Origin: QHCA01 sp038237645
GTDB taxonomy: Bacteria > Actinomycetota > Actinomycetes > Mycobacteriales > QHCA01
Assembly (NCBI GenBank): GCA_038237645.1
Contig: JBBRYN010000003.1
Coordinates: 1-64,000, forward strand
Reading direction: 5' to 3'
DNA length: 64,000 bases
The position numbers were made by a program, and so were the translations under genes. The notes below the pieces were generated by a model. That model was not told the origin of the DNA. It worked only from the letters and a program-made list of their open reading frames with translations, and did not search any database. This document shows positions 1-7,392 of the stretch, piece after piece (position 1 is the stretch's first letter; the number at the start of each line of letters is the position of its first letter).

Positions 1-145
1 CCACATCCGAGATTGCCGTTCGGTCAAATGAGGCCTGATCGTGTCGTAGCGACGGACGAGAGACTCCTTGACCACGGACATAGCACAGACCGTAGCCACC
101 GCAAACACAAAAGCTGGGTTATTTCGCTACGTGTCCTAACGTAAT

Positions 146-980
146 CACCCTGAGCTGGGCTGGTTCGCCCGCCAGTCGTTGCGGATGCTCGACGAGTTGC
201 GCTGCTGCAGGGTCGCCTCGACCAGCCGGTGCCGGTGGGTGAGGTCGACGGCACGCTGCGGATCGAGCTCAACCACAGCGATCCGGGCGTGCTGTCGATC
301 GGCTTCCGGGCGGACGACAACGACGGCCGGATCCTGACCGTTGCGCTCAACCTGCGGGCAGAGGGCCACGACGTCGTGCTTGTCACCAAGGACCTGCCGA
401 TGCGGGTGAAGGCCGCCGCCCTGGGGCTCGCTGCCGATGAATACCGCGCGGAGCTTGCCATCGACAGCGGCTGCACCGGCATGGCCGAGATTTCGCTCAC
501 CGACGCCGAGATGGCGATCCTGTACGGCGATGGCCAACTCGACCTGCCGGTCGCCAGTGAGTTGCCGTGCCACACCGGGCTGGTGCTGCTGTCCGGCGGG
601 GGGTCGGCGTTGGGGCGGGTGGCGTCCGACAAGTCGGTCCGGCTCGTGCGCGGCGACCGCGAGGCCTTCGGCTGCACGGGCGCTCGGCCGAGCAGCGCAT
701 CGCCCTGGACCTCTTGCTGGACCCCGAGATCGGGATCGTCTCTCTCGAGCGTGGCGTGCTCCTCACGGTGCTCTCCCGGCTTGGCCAGGGATCTCGGGTG
801 GTGCTCACCCATGACGTGGCGCGGCGGGACAACCTGCGGGTCGGCCGGCACGACGGGGTGGCCGCGGTCATCGAGGCACTGAAGGGTCATCCACTGTTCG
901 CCCATGGCATGTTGACCCGCTCCGAGCGATCCCCCGTGGCGGCATTGGTGACCGAGATGCTGGAGGACTTGGCGCTCTAG
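146..980 (+). pseudogene. phoH: PhoH-family ATPase (PIN-PhoH type), degraded
   Basis: The translation is clearly a PhoH-like ATPase of the actinobacterial PIN-PhoH type, but it is broken. Similarity begins at HPELGWFARQSL (146 onward) without the N-terminal part of the PIN domain. The frame shifts near 205-220, and the middle (from LDQPVPVGEVDGTL to VRLVRGDREAFG) is readable in a second frame. The frame shifts again near 670 into LHGRSAEQRIALDLLLDPE. At about 745 the text jumps from GIVSL straight to VLLTVLSRLGQ, so the Walker A loop, the Walker B strand and everything between them (roughly 100 residues in intact relatives) are gone. The C-terminal end through MLEDLAL is intact and ends in TAG. 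Intact PhoH2 proteins couple an RNase PIN domain to an RNA helicase-like ATPase; this copy cannot bind ATP. Confidence 0.88.
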
Positions 981-1057
981 GAATGCCCGATAGATCCGGT
1001 CTGTCACGTTATTTTTTGTGTTCTGTTTCACTTTCTGGCGCGTCGACGTGACTTTAC

Positions 1058-1246
1058 GGGTGTTCTTCCCGCAGGGTCGGAATGCCTTCCCGCAGGGTCG
1101 AGAGGCCCTGAAACACCCCGGCGGCCACCAGAGCGCCGCCCGCGCGAGACGTCCGGACCACCCGGCGCAGCGCGACCAGCCCGCAACCGGCGGGCGCCTC
1201 GGGGTGTCGCCAGGACGCACGTGGCCGACCGCGGCCACGCCGTCCT
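1058..1246 (+). promoter_or_regulatory. Structured leader upstream of cell-wall hydrolase-like gene
   Basis: This interval lies between the phoH remnant and the secreted protein at 1268. Stem gggtgtt (1058-1064) pairs with aacaccc (1112-1118). Within it, agggtc-GAGA-ggccct (1094-1109) forms a 6-bp hairpin with a GNRA-type tetraloop. The block ttcccgcagggtcg is repeated at 1066-1079 and 1087-1100. A second stem-loop pairs 1212-1217 with 1241-1246 and 1220-1226 with 1233-1239, ending about 20 bases before the start codon. c-di-AMP riboswitches often precede cell-wall hydrolase genes in actinobacteria, but I could not match their conserved core, so the class is unassigned. Confidence 0.4.
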
Positions 1247-1267
1247 AGACGAGAGGACAACCCAGAC

Positions 1268-1906
1268 GTGAAGCGCAGGTACATCCTTGGGGCGACCCTT
1301 GCCCTGACCAGCCTGGCCACCGCCGGTGGACTGGCGACGTCCAGTGCCCGGCCGGCCGTCACCGCCGGGTCGTCGCCGGACACACTTGCTGTTGCTGCTC
1401 CCGACGAAATGGTGATGGGCCGGCAGGACGCCGCTGCGGCACAGCGGCACGCCCGTGCCGCGGCCGGCCCGGCGCGGGCAGCACGCGCCGATCGCAAGGG
1501 CACCGGCATCGGCACCGCCAAGCTAGTGCTTACCGGGGCCCGGCCCGCGGCGCCGGCCCGCGCGGCCGGCCGGGAGAGCCGCTCGCAGGCCCGTGCGCCG
1601 ATCTACAGTGGCGACGCCCGGGGCATCGCCCGTGCCATGCTGCCGAGCTTCGGCTGGTCGGCCGGCCAGTTCCCTTGCCTGGACTCACTCTGGGCGCGGG
1701 AGAGTGGCTGGCGGGTGAACGCCGCCAACGGGTCGGGCGCCTACGGCATCCCACAGGCACTGCCAGGGTCCAAGATGGGGGCCTATGGCAGCGACTGGCG
1801 GACGAACCCCAGGACCCAGATCACCTGGGGGTTGCACTACATCCAGGACCGGTACTCGTCACCGTGCGGGGCCTGGTCGCATTTCCAGTCGCATGGGTGG
1901 TACTGA
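1268..1906 (+). CDS. Secreted lysozyme-like / aggregation-promoting-factor-type protein
   Basis: A 212-residue secreted protein. Residues 1-28 form a signal peptide (KRRYILGATLALTSLATA, then ASSAR-like). An Ala/Arg/Pro-rich linker follows to about residue 115. The C-terminal ~95 residues match the aggregation-promoting-factor C-terminal/lysozyme-like fold: ARAMLPSFGW, LWARESGW with the likely catalytic Glu, NANGSGAYGIPQALPGSKM, WGLHYIQDRY and a terminal SHGWY. Such proteins act outside the membrane on peptidoglycan as transglycosylase-like enzymes. The GTG start follows GAGAGGA by about 10 bases. The structured leader in front suggests RNA-level control. Confidence 0.82.
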   Translation: MKRRYILGATLALTSLATAGGLATSSARPAVTAGSSPDTLAVAAPDEMVMGRQDAAAAQRHARAAAGPARAARADRKGTGIGTAKLVLTGARPAAPARAAGRESRSQARAPIYSGDARGIARAMLPSFGWSAGQFPCLDSLWARESGWRVNAANGSGAYGIPQALPGSKMGAYGSDWRTNPRTQITWGLHYIQDRYSSPCGAWSHFQSHGWY

Positions 1907-1966
1907 CGACGCCAGTGGCGGCGGCAGCCGCACGCCGGGGAACAGGCACCTGACGACTGGCCCGCG

Positions 1967-2851
1967 GTGCCCATCCTGAACAGGCGGAGCGAGGTACGCC
2001 TCACGGTCGCGTCGACGTCCTGTGCGGTCGGTCAGCCGCTCACCGTCAAAATGCGGATCGTCGCGGCCACCGACCTCGACGCCGGCGCGGCGGCGGTGGG
2101 ACTGCTGCAGACGATGAGCAGTTGCTCCGGGCAGGGGATGGAGCAGCCGCTCGGGGCCACCGGGCGCGAGCGTCGCTCGCGTACGGTCACCCTGGGCGCG
2201 GCTCCGCTCGGGATCGCCGGGCCGCTGCGGGGCGGCACCGTGGTCGAACGGACTGTGCATGTCCCGACCGCGGCGGCGAGCCCGTCGGCGCGCTGCGGCG
2301 GCATCTCGGTGGACTATTGGGTGCGCGCAGAGGTAAACACCTTCGGCGGTCAACTCCTCGCCGGCCAATCGCGGGTGCGACTGGTGTCCGGCCGGGCCCT
2401 CTACCAGGACTCGGAGGGCACGGTGCTCGCTAGTGCGACCGGCGCCTGTGAGTTGGACTTCGACCTCGCGGGCCCGTTCGCCGGGCGGCCGGGTGGCGTC
2501 CTGCACGGCCGGTTACTCGTCCGGCCGAAGCAGCCGTTCGTCGCCCGGCGGGTCCTGGTCTTTCCCCGCCGGGTCACGAGCGGAGTGGGAACGTCCGCGG
2601 TCAACATCTGGCGGCATACCGATCCGGCCTTGTCCCGGCACCGCCGGCGGCGCTCGGTGACGCTCGCCGAGCAGGCAGAGCTGGCCGGGCCGCGGGCCTT
2701 CCCCTTCGCCGTGCGGTTGCCCACCGATGCCTGCCCGACGCTGGTCACGCCGGACTGCTCGGTGCTGTGGTGCCTGCGCGCCGAGGTCCATCACGGGCGG
2801 CCGTCGTCCAACGTCCTGGAGCGACAGTTGAACATCTACAACGGACAGTGA
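1967..2851 (+). CDS. Arrestin-like / SpoOM-like fold protein
   Basis: A 294-residue soluble protein with no signal peptide or membrane segment. It has the alternating beta-strand pattern of arrestin/SpoOM-like proteins: an N-terminal strand EVRLTV, CAVGQPLTVKMRIVA, a mid-chain DYWVRAEV, a second domain with HGRLLVRPK, and a closing SVLWCLRAEVHHGRPSSNVL. Six cysteines are present. SpoOM-type proteins affect developmental timing in Bacillus; a role here is not known. GTG is the most upstream plausible start, with only a weak ribosome binding site. The assignment rests on fold pattern, not on a diagnostic motif. Confidence 0.5.
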   Translation: MPILNRRSEVRLTVASTSCAVGQPLTVKMRIVAATDLDAGAAAVGLLQTMSSCSGQGMEQPLGATGRERRSRTVTLGAAPLGIAGPLRGGTVVERTVHVPTAAASPSARCGGISVDYWVRAEVNTFGGQLLAGQSRVRLVSGRALYQDSEGTVLASATGACELDFDLAGPFAGRPGGVLHGRLLVRPKQPFVARRVLVFPRRVTSGVGTSAVNIWRHTDPALSRHRRRRSVTLAEQAELAGPRAFPFAVRLPTDACPTLVTPDCSVLWCLRAEVHHGRPSSNVLERQLNIYNGQ

Positions 2852-3394
2852 TCAGCCGGTGGCCCGCAGCGGTTGCGCGGGAGGGCCGGGCACCGCCAGC
2901 ACGTGGCCGTAGGCGATCGTGGCGGGGTCGGCGATCTGCGGGTTCGCGGCCCAGATCCGGGTCCACGCCATGCCGTCGCCGTAGACCCGCTGGGCGATCG
3001 ACCACAGGGAGTCGCCGTGCTGCACCGAGTAGGCGGCGACGCCTGGCATGGCGCGAGCGGGTAAGGCTGGAATCGGGAAATCCGGCGCGATCGGCGCGGG
3101 CGGCGGCAGCGGGGGCCCGCTAACTATTACCGGCGGTGGCGGGTAGTTGATGACGTAGTTGATGGCGTCCGAACCGAGGCCGGTTCCCCCCCGGACGATG
3201 TCGCCGGGAGTGACCGCGAGGCCGGTGGCGGTGGCGGGGAAGCGCTTGGCCGGGAAGAGCGGCAGGCCGTTGGGGCCAGGCACCGGCAGGCGGCCGAGCG
3301 GAGCTGGTGCGGCGGCGAGCGGTTCGCCGCGCGGGCCTACCAGGCCGGCGAGCGGCCGGGTCGGCACGGGCAACTCGACGCCGTCGGTCCCCAA
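2852..3394 (-). CDS. LysM-domain C-terminal half of an amber-split WXG100-LysM protein
   Basis: A 180-residue segment beginning at an internal ATG. It has a Pro-rich linker (residues 1-120, PNGLPLFPAKRFP, PPPPVIVSGPPLPPP) and one LysM domain at about 122-172 (YSVQHGDSLWSIAQRVYGDG, WAANPQIADP, YGHVLAVPG). It is in the same frame as the gene at 3437-4399. Translation through the TAG at 3437-3439 gives a continuous chain homologous along its length to the 562-residue paralog at 4498-6186. It has one LysM repeat where the paralog has two. It is most likely the 3' part of one gene rather than an independent one; LysM binds peptidoglycan GlcNAc chains. Confidence 0.6.
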   Translation of the reverse strand: MGTDGVELPVPTRPLAGLVGPRGEPLAAAPAPLGRLPVPGPNGLPLFPAKRFPATATGLAVTPGDIVRGGTGLGSDAINYVINYPPPPVIVSGPPLPPPAPIAPDFPIPALPARAMPGVAAYSVQHGDSLWSIAQRVYGDGMAWTRIWAANPQIADPATIAYGHVLAVPGPPAQPLRATG

Positions 3395-3436
3395 CGGCCG
3401 ACGACGGGGGCCGAGCAGGCCGGTGAGCGTGGGCTG

Positions 3437-4399
3437 CTAGTCGGCCAGCACCCTGTCCTCGACCGCCGTGGCACCCGGCCAGCGGACCGATCCGATGGCC
3501 CCCGGGAGGCCGACGAACAGACCGGCGGTCCCCCACCCCGACAGGCCGCCGAAGATGGTGCTCTTGCCGACGTTGAGCCAGGCCTCCGGATCGGTCGGTG
3601 AGGCCCCATCGAGCCAGAACTGCGAGACCACGCTGAAGGCGCCGCTGCCCGCGCCACCGGCTGCGGCGAAGCCGAGGTAGGGATGCGCCTCCAGTGCCGC
3701 CGAGATGGAGGGGGTGCTCGCCATGGGTCCCATCGCCATGACCAGCATGCCGTCGAGGAGTACCTTGGCCGCGTCCTTGGCATCGTAGTTGGCCGGATCC
3801 AGGACATCCTGGTGCCGGACCAGGCCCTTCACCCCCACCGTGGAGGCGATCGAGAAACCGACGCCCATGGAGAATCGCGCGACCGTGGTAGTCATGGCGC
3901 TGATCAGCGCGGACACGGCCTGTGCCTCTCCCGCCAGCAGGCTGGCCAGCCGGGCCATCATCACCGTGATGGCGCCGGCCTCAGCCTCGACCGTCGCCGC
4001 CGCCGCGACGTCGGACAGTCCGAAGGTGAAGAGGGTCATCGCGGCGCCGACGACCACGGTGGCGCCGAGGGCGATCTTGAAGTTGCGCGACTGCACCTGC
4101 GCCTCGTGCAACAGGTCGGCCACCTTGTCCAGGCTGTCGCCGGCGCCGGCCAACTGGTGCGCGTAGTCGTGCATGGCGGGAGCGAACGTCTCCCACGAAG
4201 TCCGGAAACCGTTGCCGGGCCGCCCCTTCCAATGCTTGATCAGCTCGGCGGAGACCGGATCGAGGGCGTCCAGGCAGCCGCTGAAGTGGGTCGAGAGCTG
4301 CCGGCAGGCACTGGCGGCGCGGCGGATGCCGTCGACGTCGCCACCGGGGTCGAACAGCATCCCGGTGATTCCCGCGTAGGCACCCGGCTTGTCGGCCAT
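3437..4399 (-). CDS. WXG100-like membrane protein, truncated by in-frame TAG
   Basis: A 320-residue protein. Residues ~15-105 form a WXG100-like helical hairpin (HWKGRPGNGF turn; AGDSLDKVADLLHEAQVQ helix). Hydrophobic helices follow at about 108-135 (IALGATVVVGAAMTLFTFGL), 170-190, 215-235 and 285-305. The chain stops at VLAD-TAG exactly where the paralog at 4498-6186 reads ADE (GAG) and continues into a Pro-rich linker and LysM domains. One G-to-T change explains the stop, and the downstream frame remains open and homologous to 2852. WXG100-type N-termini direct proteins to ESX/type VII secretion. The copy is either a recent nonsense pseudogene or subject to readthrough. Confidence 0.75.
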   Translation of the reverse strand: MADKPGAYAGITGMLFDPGGDVDGIRRAASACRQLSTHFSGCLDALDPVSAELIKHWKGRPGNGFRTSWETFAPAMHDYAHQLAGAGDSLDKVADLLHEAQVQSRNFKIALGATVVVGAAMTLFTFGLSDVAAAATVEAEAGAITVMMARLASLLAGEAQAVSALISAMTTTVARFSMGVGFSIASTVGVKGLVRHQDVLDPANYDAKDAAKVLLDGMLVMAMGPMASTPSISAALEAHPYLGFAAAGGAGSGAFSVVSQFWLDGASPTDPEAWLNVGKSTIFGGLSGWGTAGLFVGLPGAIGSVRWPGATAVEDRVLAD

Positions 4400-4497
4400 G
4401 GGCGGAGTATTGATGATCGAGATTGCACGGTTGTTTCACATTCGGGCACCGCGGGCCATCGCTGTGACAGGGGACGCTGCTGGGCGGCCGGGCGTGC

Positions 4498-6186
4498 TCA
4501 GCCCACGGGTTGCGGGACGGCCGGGATGGCGAGCGTCTGACCGTGGAAGACGTGGTAGGGCGGGCTGAGGTGGTTGGCCTCGGCGATGAGGCCGAACTTG
4601 CTACCGTCGCCGTATTCCCGTTGGGCGATCGCCCACAGCGAGTCGCCGTCGTGCACGACGTAGCTCGTCGCCTGCACCGGGTTGGGCAGCGGTGCCGGCA
4701 AAGGCGGGATGACGAGGCTCTGGCCGACGTGGATGGTGTACGGCCGTCCGATGTGGTTGGCCTCGGCGATGAGGCGCCACTTGCTGCCGTCGCCGTATTC
4801 CCGCTCGGCGATCGCCCACAGTGAGTCGCCGCGGCGCACGGGCACGGAGATCGGAGGCGGCAGCGGGTGCTCGATCGGGAAGTCGGGTGCGGTCGGGCCG
4901 GCCGGCGGCAACCCGGGGCCGGCAAGCGGCGCTGTCGGGTGCGGGAAGGTGATGAGGTACTGCAGCCCGCCGGCGGGCAGGCCGGTGAGCCCGCGGACGA
5001 GATCGCCACCCGTAACGGCCCTGAAACCCGGCCGGGGAAACTGCTGGGGCGGGAAGAGCGGCTGCCCGTTGGGTCGGATCGACGGCGTGGTCACGGTCGA
5101 TGGTGTGCTGGGCAGCGGCTCGCCGTCCACCCCGAGCAGGGGGCCGGCCGGCGCTGGAATCTCGTCGCCGGCCATCGTCAGGGGCCGGCCGTTGGGGCCG
5201 AGTAGGCCGCTGAGCTGGGGCTCGTCGGCAACCAGGAGGGGCTCCTCCAGCAGTGGCTCGCCGGTGCCGCCGATGGCTGTTACTCCCTTCGAGATGCCGA
5301 CGGCTGCGCTGCCGATAGCCACGCCGGACACCGCGGCGATACCGGCGCTGAGCGCGATGTCCGCCCAGGTATTCAGGTCGAGCAGCGATCGGTGGTTGAG
5401 CCAGACCTGGCCGATGGTCGACCCGCCGCCGCCGCCGATGATGCCGGCCACCCCGGCACCCGCGATGGGGTGGGCGTCGAGCACTGCAGAGGCCCGGCCG
5501 ATGCCCGCGATGGTCCCCATCCCGGCCGTGAGGACGCCGCCGAGCAGGATGTTGGTGGCGTCCTTGGCGGTGTAGTTGGCCGGATCGAGCACGTTCTCGC
5601 CCTGCAGAATGCCCTTGACCCCTACCGTTGCCGCCGCGGACAGGCCCATGCCGAGGGCGAACCGTGCCGCGGTGAGCTGCATTGCGCTGAGCAGTGCGGA
5701 GACGGCCTCCGCCTCCCCGGCCAGCAGGGCACCGAGCCGGGCCATCATGGTCGCCACCACACCGGCCTCGGTCTCCACAGCTACGATGGCCGCCGCGTCG
5801 GAGGTGCCGAAGGTGAAGAATGTCAGCGCGGCGCCGACGACCAGCGTCACGCCTACCATGATCAAGAAGTTGCGGGCCTGGACCTGGGCCTCGTGGATGG
5901 CGTCGGCGACCTTGTCCAGCGAGTCGCCGGCCTCGTGCAACTGCTGAGCGTAGTGGGACATGATCGGGTTGAACTCGGCCCAGGCCTTCTGAAAGCCACC
6001 GCCGGCCTTGGAGCGCCAATGCGGCTGGAGGCCGGTGGCAACCGGATCGAGCACGGCGAGCACGGTGGTCAGGTCTCCGGAGAGCGTGCGGCATGCCGTG
6101 GCGCACCGGTGAATCCCCTCGGGATCCCCGCCGGGATCAACGATCGTGCCCCAGATCCGGTGGAAGGTGTCGGGCGCGTCCGCCAT
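4498..6186 (-). CDS. WXG100-like domain, membrane helices and two LysM domains
   Basis: A 562-residue protein, the intact paralog of 2852-4399. Order: WXG100-like helical hairpin at ~15-105 (PHWRSKAGGGF, HEAGDSLDKVADAIHEAQVQ); hydrophobic helices at ~108-135, 165-195, 210-300; Pro/Gly linker at ~310-445 with GLLGPNGRPL and RPNGQPLFPP; LysM 1 at ~447-495 (VPVRRGDSLWAIAEREYGDG) and LysM 2 at ~505-555 (YVVHDGDSLWAIAQREYGDG). The domain set suggests a surface or secreted protein that enters through an ESX-like route and attaches to peptidoglycan. It begins 15 bases after the EspC-like gene, probably as one transcript. I do not know a characterised homolog. Confidence 0.8.
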   Translation of the reverse strand: MADAPDTFHRIWGTIVDPGGDPEGIHRCATACRTLSGDLTTVLAVLDPVATGLQPHWRSKAGGGFQKAWAEFNPIMSHYAQQLHEAGDSLDKVADAIHEAQVQARNFLIMVGVTLVVGAALTFFTFGTSDAAAIVAVETEAGVVATMMARLGALLAGEAEAVSALLSAMQLTAARFALGMGLSAAATVGVKGILQGENVLDPANYTAKDATNILLGGVLTAGMGTIAGIGRASAVLDAHPIAGAGVAGIIGGGGGSTIGQVWLNHRSLLDLNTWADIALSAGIAAVSGVAIGSAAVGISKGVTAIGGTGEPLLEEPLLVADEPQLSGLLGPNGRPLTMAGDEIPAPAGPLLGVDGEPLPSTPSTVTTPSIRPNGQPLFPPQQFPRPGFRAVTGGDLVRGLTGLPAGGLQYLITFPHPTAPLAGPGLPPAGPTAPDFPIEHPLPPPISVPVRRGDSLWAIAEREYGDGSKWRLIAEANHIGRPYTIHVGQSLVIPPLPAPLPNPVQATSYVVHDGDSLWAIAQREYGDGSKFGLIAEANHLSPPYHVFHGQTLAIPAVPQPVG

Positions 6187-6201
6187 GAAGGGGTCGTCGC
6201 C

Positions 6202-6510
6202 TCAGCGCTGACCGGGCAGCGTGTTGTCGCCCTCGGCGACGCGGTAGTTTTTCGCGGTCTGCGTCAGCCGTTTGGAACAGCCGTTAAGGGAGTCCTGCAG
6301 CGCCTTCAGATCGGTCTGCACCTGCTGGAAGAACGCTTGGAACTGATTGGCCAGTTTGTAGGACTCCGGCAGGTTGCCGAAGGCGCTGTCGGGCAGGGCT
6401 GCCAGTCCGAGGAAGACGCCGGCGTGGATCTCGGCCTGCTTGCCCTGCACGTCGAATACCTGGCTCGCAAGCTCCAGGGCGGCCGGTTCGACCTCGTAAC
6501 CCTGTGCCAT
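6202..6510 (-). CDS. EspC/WXG100-like type VII secretion substrate-type protein
   Basis: A 102-residue, largely helical small protein: YEVEPAALELASQVFDVQGKQ (helix 1), SYKLANQFQAFFQQVQTDL (helix 2), LQDSLNGCSKRLTQTAKNY (helix 3). The pattern resembles EspC/EspF-type ESX-associated proteins (DUF2580-like), including a Tyr-x-Val-type N-terminus. It is the first gene of a minus-strand transcript leading into the 562-residue WXG100-LysM gene, 15 bases downstream. It is divergent from the WXG100 pair at 6714. The ATG follows GGAGCGC-like purines. Family membership is inferred from size, helix pattern and context. Confidence 0.65.
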   Translation of the reverse strand: MAQGYEVEPAALELASQVFDVQGKQAEIHAGVFLGLAALPDSAFGNLPESYKLANQFQAFFQQVQTDLKALQDSLNGCSKRLTQTAKNYRVAEGDNTLPGQR

Positions 6511-6713
6511 CGGCGCTCCTCAAGGCTCATCCGCGCTCGCTGGGCAGATCATCGTGGATGCGGCCGCGACTTTTCGGGATGGTTACTCTTCGTACCACGG
6601 TGGAAAGACCGACGCAACGAAGCATTGCGGGTCCAACAGTGGCAAACTCACAGTGCGCGGTCTGGCCGGTCCGCGGTGCCGATCGCCGATCACGCTGCGC
6701 AGGAGGTGCCCGG

Positions 6714-7025
6714 ATGGATGGCTACGAGGTCGTTCCGCAGGACGTGGAAGCCGTCGCAGGCCAGATGGCGACCCACAACCACCAGATCGACGCCGACATG
6801 AACCGGCTGCTCGACCAGCTGTCCGCCCTCCGGGGGCTGTGGAGCGGCCCGGCCGCCACGAGCTTCCACGACGCCAAGGAGCGCTGGGCGGCTCGGGCCA
6901 CGGACCACAATCGGCGGCTTGCCGACATCGCTGCTGGCCTCACCAAGACCCACGGCCACTACACGCGGACCGAGGAGGCAAACACCGGTGTGTCCAACCG
7001 CTATCGGGCAGCCTCTAAACCCTGA
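6714..7025 (+). CDS. WXG100-family protein (EsxA/B-like) 1
   Basis: A 103-residue helical-hairpin protein with the canonical turn LRGLWSGPAATSF (WSG = W-x-G) flanked by two amphipathic helices (DVEAVAGQMATHNHQIDADMNRLLDQL and WAARATDHNRRLADIAAGLTK). The family forms small heterodimers exported by ESX/type VII systems. AGGAGG at 6701-6706 fixes the ATG at 6714 and rejects a longer in-frame start at 6504. It is followed after 58 bases by a second WXG100 gene, the usual paired arrangement. No secretion ATPase (EccC) or membrane component is in the window. Confidence 0.88.
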   Translation: MDGYEVVPQDVEAVAGQMATHNHQIDADMNRLLDQLSALRGLWSGPAATSFHDAKERWAARATDHNRRLADIAAGLTKTHGHYTRTEEANTGVSNRYRAASKP

Positions 7026-7083
7026 TCACCGCTGACCCGTCTACAGCTCAGGTGGGCACGAGCCGGCAGTCGAGGAGACAGTG

Positions 7084-7383
7084 ATGGCCGCAGAGCGTTA
7101 CAAGTACCACTTCGACGGGATAGCGACCGCCCGCGCCGACATCATGGCCGCTGCGGCCCGGCTCAACCAGACACACACCGACGTGACCGAGCTGATGAAC
7201 CGGCTGAGCAAGACCTGGAAGGCGGGGCCGGCCGCCACTGCCTGGCAGGGCTACCAGACGGAGTGGAACGCCATTTTCTCTGACGTCGCCGCGGAGCTGG
7301 CCAGCCTCGGTACGGCCGTCGACCAAGCCCTGCACAACGCACACAGCGCCGAGACCGCCAACGGGTCGATGTGGCCGGATTGA
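7084..7383 (+). CDS. WXG100-family protein (EsxA/B-like) 2
   Basis: A 99-residue partner of the preceding gene. Helix 1 is ATARADIMAAAARLNQTHTDVTELMNRLS, the turn is KTWKAGPAATAWQGY, and helix 2 is EWNAIFSDVAAELASLGTAVDQALHNA. The turn reads W-K-A-G, one residue longer than W-x-G. GAGGAG at 7072-7077 with 6-base spacing supports ATG 7084 over GTG 7081. The two WXG100 genes probably make a secreted heterodimer. The C-terminus lacks a clear YxxxD/E export signal, so export would rely on the partner. Confidence 0.85.
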   Translation: MAAERYKYHFDGIATARADIMAAAARLNQTHTDVTELMNRLSKTWKAGPAATAWQGYQTEWNAIFSDVAAELASLGTAVDQALHNAHSAETANGSMWPD

Positions 7384-7392
7384 TGGGTCCGG

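Noticed and set aside
24..1238. A 404-residue minus-strand frame over the phoH remnant
   Set aside because: Composition is that of an antisense shadow (Ser/Arg/Pro-rich) and the plus strand reads as PhoH.
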